A stretch of 20,714 nucleotides of DNA, taken from the IMG/VR virus record IMGVR_UViG_3300020214_000153, positions 1 through 20,714 of that record, one strand, 5' to 3'. Every line of letters starts with the position of its first letter. Positions within the stretch are counted from its first letter, which is position 1. Shown here piece after piece: positions 17,201 through 20,714 of this stretch. The translations under genes and the position numbers were made by a program. The notes under the pieces are model-generated. The model searched no databases. It saw only the letters and a list, made by a program, of their open reading frames with translations, and was not told the origin of the DNA. The DNA comes from a virus.

Positions 17201-18146
17201 TGCTAAAGTCTAAAGCGCAATCAGCTGGATATCTACCGAAGACTAATCCAAATGTAACATTATTACTATTCAATGTATAAGATTGAGTTAAATAATTATA
17301 ATATGCACTAGGTAAAAACGAAGATGAGAATGCAATTGAATATTTGGTGGCACCTATAGAAGCAGATATATTTCCTGCTATTTTGTATTTTTGATAATCA
17401 AAGTTTGCTAGGACATATTCAGAAGATCCACCTGATGGTTGAACTTTGTATCCTTGTTGCACTACAGATGCGCTGAAGATATAAGAATTGTTCGTTGTAG
17501 TAATTTTAAACAATTTACCTTTACTACCAGACGATGCTAATGAGGCTGACAACGTATTACTATTTGCGATAGTTGGCCAACCAATTGATACTAGGAATTG
17601 TTGAATTTCCAAATTAGTAGCGCGGGTTACACTTAATGATGATGATATTCTACCAGTAGTACCAGCTAATCCTTTAATACCTGTTGTACTTGACTTAAGT
17701 TCTGATGAACTATATTCTAGAATTAAATTTGAAGAATAATTATCACTATCCAAAAACATGAATGATGCGGTAGTCAATGCACCCAAATCACTATTTCTGT
17801 TCCAATAACCTGGCTGAGCATAGATGACCAATGGGTTTTTTTGCCAGTATCCGGTCAAACCACCAACACGAACAACAGTTACCACACCTTGTTGTAACAA
17901 GTATTCTTTAGCGGTATATGGACCATAATATACCCCATCTGCTAATCCAAATCGTTGTTCAAGCTCCGCAACCTCTGTAATTCTGGCTGGGAAAAATGCG
18001 GGTCCGTCTGAAAACGGTGCTACTATAGCACCTCCGATATTGGCTACACCTTGGGCTAGCCCCGATAGATCATTTTCTCTAGTAAATACACCAGGACTTA
18101 CTATATTTTGTACTGGTGAAAATCTCCCACCTTCTGTTATTGGCAT
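14211..18146 (-). CDS. 18: Tail sheath protein, oversized (T4 gp18-like)
   Basis: This 1311-aa protein is the contractile tail sheath subunit. The N-terminus (about 1-115) has the family pattern VSPGVFTRENDLSG, GPAFFPARITEVAELEQRFG and TAKEYLLQQGVVTVVRV. The C-terminal 310 residues carry the core sheath domains, with EFDINLIVLPGI, YYPWVKI (about 1110), RVNPIAAFPGQGICVWGQKT, INVRRLLINLKKFI and DRNILYGQIFIQPARTAEFIILDF. T4 gp18 has 659 aa, so about 600 extra residues are inserted between these ends. Residues about 165-480 of the insert are rich in Ser, Thr, Asn, Gly and Tyr, with a beta-like pattern suggestive of surface-exposed domains. A strong Shine-Dalgarno GAAAGGA (18160-18154) lies 7 nt before the ATG. 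G+C is visibly higher than in the unknown genes, consistent with high expression. No tail tube (gp19) gene follows in this window. Confidence 0.95.
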   Translation of the reverse strand: MPITEGGRFSPVQNIVSPGVFTRENDLSGLAQGVANIGGAIVAPFSDGPAFFPARITEVAELEQRFGLADGVYYGPYTAKEYLLQQGVVTVVRVGGLTGYWQKNPLVIYAQPGYWNRNSDLGALTTASFMFLDSDNYSSNLILEYSSSELKSSTTGIKGLAGTTGRISSSLSVTRATNLEIQQFLVSIGWPTIANSNTLSASLASSGSKGKLFKITTTNNSYIFSASVVQQGYKVQPSGGSSEYVLANFDYQKYKIAGNISASIGATKYSIAFSSSFLPSAYYNYLTQSYTLNSNNVTFGLVFGRYPADCALDFSNASISSSKSDAVFTYRHDTSRLRVNGIVSGKFAPKAATAVYYSNYNGTGGFLSGSVLYAGKQVTLGTVSTTNSSGANTYLLRKITGTTPTAGIFAGYYYLTSSVQNQNVTPETKIATAFNESSETVAYLSASMTSSAKVSLDYDTTTFDVNGTLSLHSASFKSIRGASTCGSSLQFLGLVAGAYGDFDGTFTNQDTSGGDPCNPNSSARSKMVLAVLNNTQNASSQFNNRYEVYGFDTSTLSQLTSSVFPYKGLINPNENAYQLILKYSFANDDGTTSAGTYGYYDFTLNESDNNFVGNVFGFDPTAGNPAKQVAGQKVEAAYNYMLFQDSIQRFVAEKTRPSAEGGGWKLLANTAPEAGFAIGEPLKFVDQYSTNLTAGDSQFSITNAYTPWIYSQKIAPFRGSANESAVPTKYQLFKIHTLSDGTLSNKKYKIEISNVKLAGTVPGSDWGSFSLAVRAYSDTDKRPKYLEIYQNLNLNPDSANFIARRIGDRYAYITFAGKIIEFGTYVNLSQFIRIEMADGLYPEVSVPYGFESYSTPVAGTLADIIPPVRYSKASIWSLAPGKYSCGTVFNDVPQADDELVSLYPTSSANVGVYNDTDEYFKPLPSSVNGINIDFDLEDKTRGTQNAKFYANGTGSLLDPSLSGSIPSNYDPVNESTYVKLRKFLVGFQGGFDGKWPSIPIALGSDITAGNTQGLDCTNINSPGSIAYKQCIAALGNADEFDINLIVLPGIFREQHSYVTEITIDMCEARGDCFYIMDNVVFPASNQTVGLIDAAVNSVATIDSNYVATYYPWVKILDTNTNKIISVPPSVVLPAVYAANDNASAEWYAPAGLNRGGIPIAVQVLDRTTHSERDELYEGRVNPIAAFPGQGICVWGQKTLQIAPSALDRINVRRLLINLKKFIASSSKYLVFEQNVAATRNRFLSIVNPYLESVQQRNGIYAYQVKMDEQNNTPDLIDRNILYGQIFIQPARTAEFIILDFNILPTGASFGE

Positions 18147-18208
18147 AATTTAATCCTTTCAAATGTTATTTAATTTATAAATAGTGCCAAAAAAACTGAA
18201 CACGTTAC

Positions 18209-18216
18209 TATTTATA
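18209..18216 (-). promoter_or_regulatory. T4-type late promoter octamer before the tail sheath gene
   Basis: TATAAATA on the minus strand lies in the 76-bp gap between the 175-aa gene and the sheath gene, 62 bp before the sheath ATG. It matches the T4 late consensus exactly. A reverse copy TATTTATA is found 25 nt downstream at 18183-18176, an arrangement nearly identical to that at 8154-8115. Confidence 0.55.
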
Positions 18217-18222
18217 TAACTT

Positions 18223-18750
18223 TTAAATTTTACCAACTAATTTTTTTATTATATCAATTGACGGAATTTTCTCCAACTCATTTTTTAGAAATGAGTATTT
18301 GAGGTTATATTTTTGTCTGGAGATTTCATAATTATCATAATTTTCATTAAAAAAAGTTAAATTTATACCATATTTGAAACGTGTGTTATTTACTTTATTA
18401 AATAAATCAATATACTTAGTCCACACGTTTGCTTCATCAATATTATCGGTCTTCAAGTTAAACATAAAATTGAAATCTGATATTTTAAAATTATACTCAT
18501 CTATACATTCTACACCAGTATCCATATCAAACGCATATAATTTTATAGAATCAAATTCTAAAGGAATGAATTCTGGTTTTGTATACCAATATCCAAATTT
18601 TATATTTTCTGTGGAATAGTATTGATTTGTACTACTTTTCATTACATAGTGTAATGCATGGTTGATATATTTTTGGGGTACATTATAGAAGTTTAACCTC
18701 TGTACGGAAGTGATATAATCTATTTTAAAATAACCATTTTTAGAATTCAT
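18223..18750 (-). CDS. Hypothetical protein coupled to the carbamoyltransferase gene
   Basis: I do not recognise this 175-aa protein. It is rich in Tyr, Phe, Asn and Lys, with alternating patterns that suggest strands (about 40-115: IKFGYWYTKPEFIPLEFDSIKLYAF) followed by C-terminal helices (about 140-175). No signal peptide, membrane segment or cysteine cluster is present. Its ATG overlaps the carbamoyltransferase stop (ATGA), so it is translated with the two upstream modification enzymes and is likely to serve the same pathway, perhaps as an adaptor, an acceptor or a sugar-processing partner. The sheath gene begins 76 bp further on under a separate promoter-like octamer. Confidence 0.78.
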   Translation of the reverse strand: MNSKNGYFKIDYITSVQRLNFYNVPQKYINHALHYVMKSSTNQYYSTENIKFGYWYTKPEFIPLEFDSIKLYAFDMDTGVECIDEYNFKISDFNFMFNLKTDNIDEANVWTKYIDLFNKVNNTRFKYGINLTFFNENYDNYEISRQKYNLKYSFLKNELEKIPSIDIIKKLVGKI

Positions 18751-20387
18751 ACTAATTTATAAATTTTATTGTTAATAATTAAAAGATCTACAGTACCTTC
18801 AGCCAAATGTTTTAGTGCGTGATTTGGTGAATTGATAATAGGCTCTCCATGACCATTAAAACTTGTATTCATTAAAACGGGTATTTTAGATCGATGATTA
18901 TAAGCGGAAAGTATCTTATGAAATAGAGAATGTCTATATTTATTTACAACTTGTGGTCTAGCTGTATTATCATAAAAATTTATAACCGCCGGTATTTTAT
19001 TGGCCCATTGTTCTTTTACGGTATAACATAAAGTCATAAACTCTGCAGTTCTTTTAGATTTATATACATAGCATACATCCTCAATGTATTCTTCCATGAC
19101 TATAGGTGCGAATGGCATAATATCGTCACGTTTTAATCTTTCATTTATATATGCATGAGTTTCTTTTCTGGTTGGCTCTACAACAATAGAACGTGAACCT
19201 AAAGCTCTTGGACCATATTCTGTAGCACCATCAAATATACCAATAACTTTACCATCAACCAGATAGTCTCCAATTTTATTAAAATCTAAATCTTCGGATG
19301 CTAGTGTCTTTCCAAAATTGGATTGGAAATTATCAATATCAATTTGTGTGTCTTGATATGATGTTTTATTACCAAGAAATACATTATCAATTCTTCTATT
19401 TGTAAACACACCCAATTCTACAGCATATGCAATTGCTGATCCAAGAGATAATCCTTCATCATTCATAGCAGGATATACCCACATCTCTTTAAATGGTAAT
19501 AATTCGTTTATCTTTTGGTTGATTTTAACATTTGCAAAAATACCACCTGCTAAACATAGATTATCAAATGGTCCATACTCATCGTAATATTTCTTTATAA
19601 AATTAAGAATAGTAATTTCGCTGATATATTGTAGATTGTATGCTAAATCTCTTTTTAGATTCAAAGCATCTTCTTTTGATAGTGTTTTCAACAATGTGGT
19701 GTACTTTTCCTGAATCATACACGATGCTTTTAACATATCGTTTTGCACAAAGAAATTCAATGTATCAAATATCTTTTGATTGAATTTTCCCTGCGCAGCA
19801 AGACCCATAATCTTACCCTCGTCTTTAATAGGAGTAAGACCAAATATCAAACACATCAAAAACCAAAGATTAGCAACGCTTCCATTTTTAACACGTTCAC
19901 CAATTTCAATTAGTTTACCATTTTTAACAATATAACATGCAGTTTGACTATCGTTTTTTGCCTTCCACGGATTATAACGATCATAATTTTCTTTATTCAA
20001 TATTGTCCAATCATCATCGCCACAATCGCCACCATCATATGCAACGATTAATGTATTTTCGTTAAAGCCGGATGTATAATAAGCACCGCATGCGTGTGCA
20101 TATTCGTGTCCAATAGTTCTAAGTTCTCTGTTATTTACAATATCACGCAAAAATTTATGTTCTGTAGCTATAGGTTTAGCACAAGCAAATTTTACGTTTG
20201 GATCGTTAATATCAAAATTAAAGTTTTTTTGTAAAGCATCTAGACTATTGATTGGGAATATACAACCTGCGTGTGCTGATTTAACTCTTGTGAATCTTTC
20301 TTCGGAATAACAAGCTAATATTTGATTATTCTCAATTAAAGCAACGCCAACATCATGTGGTCCTATGTAGCTACCTACTATTTTCAT
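18747..20387 (-). CDS. Carbamoyltransferase, NodU/TobZ family
   Basis: This 546-aa enzyme is predicted to move a carbamoyl group from carbamoyl phosphate, by way of carbamoyl-AMP, to a hydroxyl of a sugar or similar acceptor. The N-terminal Kae1-like domain shows SYIGPHDVGVALI (6-18), SEERFTRVKSAH (28-39), the metal-binding HEYAHACGAYY (94-104), the ATP-site DGGDCGDD (118-125), EGKIMGLAAQG (190-200) and LAGGIFANVKIN (in the region of 280). The C-terminal domain has the signature EYGPRALGSRSIVVEP, then INERLKRDDIMPFAPIV and PVLMNTSFNGHGEPII. Length and motif order match the complete family, so it should be active. It overlaps the heptosyltransferase fragment upstream and the 175-aa gene downstream by 4 bp each (ATGA). 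Its acceptor is probably the sugar added by the neighbouring glycosyltransferase; that is inference. Confidence 0.95.
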   Translation of the reverse strand: MKIVGSYIGPHDVGVALIENNQILACYSEERFTRVKSAHAGCIFPINSLDALQKNFNFDINDPNVKFACAKPIATEHKFLRDIVNNRELRTIGHEYAHACGAYYTSGFNENTLIVAYDGGDCGDDDWTILNKENYDRYNPWKAKNDSQTACYIVKNGKLIEIGERVKNGSVANLWFLMCLIFGLTPIKDEGKIMGLAAQGKFNQKIFDTLNFFVQNDMLKASCMIQEKYTTLLKTLSKEDALNLKRDLAYNLQYISEITILNFIKKYYDEYGPFDNLCLAGGIFANVKINQKINELLPFKEMWVYPAMNDEGLSLGSAIAYAVELGVFTNRRIDNVFLGNKTSYQDTQIDIDNFQSNFGKTLASEDLDFNKIGDYLVDGKVIGIFDGATEYGPRALGSRSIVVEPTRKETHAYINERLKRDDIMPFAPIVMEEYIEDVCYVYKSKRTAEFMTLCYTVKEQWANKIPAVINFYDNTARPQVVNKYRHSLFHKILSAYNHRSKIPVLMNTSFNGHGEPIINSPNHALKHLAEGTVDLLIINNKIYKLV

Positions 20388-20714
20388 AAATTATTATCTT
20401 TAATTAGACGATCAATTGTTTCTATAACCATTTGTGGGGTGATAGATTTTGTACATTCAAATATTTCCTTTTTCTCGGACTTCGGACACCACATCCAATT
20501 ACCCCTATCAAAATAATTATCATTCCAACAACCAGTACATACATTTTTATTTTGCACACGATATGGAGTTTCAAACTCTGTATAATCGTATGAAAATCCA
20601 CTAATCAATATGGTTGGCTTTTCTAATGCCCATGACAACCACGATAATCCCGATGGTAAACCTATAAAAAATGAGCTGTGATATATTTGATTCATACGAT
20701 CACTCAATGGATGA
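20384..20714 (-). CDS. TibC/Aah-type heptosyltransferase, C-terminal part (cut by window edge)
   Basis: Only about the last 110 residues are present, and the frame is open to the window edge. The segment FFIGLPSGLSWLSWALEKPTIL followed by SGFSYDYTEF is the nucleotide-sugar-binding end of a GT-B glycosyltransferase related to family 9 heptosyltransferases. VCTGCWND, then WMWCPK and FECTKSIT, supply four cysteines spaced C-x2-C-x13-C-x10-C. They match the iron-finger of the bacterial autotransporter heptosyltransferases TibC and Aah, which attach ADP-heptose to serines of adhesins. Family placement is therefore good although the N-terminal part is missing. The apparent TTG start at 20707 is not the real start, because the reading frame continues upstream in family-like sequence. 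Its stop overlaps the carbamoyltransferase ATG. The acceptor protein is unknown. Confidence 0.85.
   Translation of the reverse strand, partial: HPLSDRMNQIYHSSFFIGLPSGLSWLSWALEKPTILISGFSYDYTEFETPYRVQNKNVCTGCWNDNYFDRGNWMWCPKSEKKEIFECTKSITPQMVIETIDRLIKDNNL

Noticed and set aside
1-20714. tRNA genes, CRISPR arrays, integrase or attachment sites
   Set aside because: I saw no cloverleaf, no regularly spaced direct repeats and no recombinase; the region looks purely lytic and structural.

Overview
This window is part of the virion-assembly region of a strictly lytic, T4-like contractile-tailed bacteriophage (class Caudoviricetes, tevenvirus-type structural module). The DNA is AT-rich and almost all genes lie on the minus strand. 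Identifiable T4 counterparts are the tail sheath (gp18), large terminase (gp17), portal (gp20), prohead protease (gp21), prohead core/scaffold (gp22, by position and composition) and major capsid protein (gp23). Many proteins are longer than in T4 or have no T4 counterpart, so this is a distant relative, not a close T4 phage. The host cannot be named from the sequence.

Layout, read in the direction of minus-strand transcription (right to left). (1) 20714-18223: a translationally coupled trio with two 4-bp ATGA overlaps. It holds the C-terminal part of a TibC/Aah-type heptosyltransferase (cut by the window edge), a full-length NodU-type carbamoyltransferase, and an unrecognised 175-aa protein. 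(2) 18216-14162: a very large tail sheath gene (1311 codons; T4 gp18 has 659), preceded by a T4-late-promoter-like octamer and followed by a hairpin terminator. (3) 14118-10066: a flavodoxin-fold protein, a nucleotidyltransferase/ligase-like protein, a four-cysteine protein and the large terminase, with start and stop codons overlapping or nearly so. (4) 10070-5062: portal, two unrecognised prohead-region proteins, the gp21 protease and a 154-aa helical protein, with late-promoter-like octamers before the portal and before the 294-aa-region gene. (5) 3965-5065: two plus-strand genes inserted against the prevailing direction, with a possible sigma70-like promoter. (6) 3883-944: scaffold and major capsid protein, ended by a perfect 11-bp hairpin terminator. 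(7) 871-97: a free-standing GIY-YIG homing endonuclease with its own sigma70-like promoter, placed so that its mRNA would be nearly leaderless.

The core genes together build and fill the head. Scaffold and capsid protein assemble on the portal, gp21 trims them, terminase packages DNA, and the sheath contracts at infection. The most interesting signals are two. First, three non-structural-looking proteins (the flavodoxin-like protein, the ligase-like protein and the 154-aa protein) share a short N-terminal signature, MI-x-L-x-x-[LI]-[LV]-x-E or close to it. It resembles the T4 capsid-targeting sequence that gp21 cleaves, which suggests that enzymes are loaded into the head and injected. Second, a heptosyltransferase plus carbamoyltransferase cassette sits directly upstream of an oversized, Ser/Thr-rich tail sheath, which suggests a phage-encoded protein glycosylation system. 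Both are inferences from sequence patterns and gene context.
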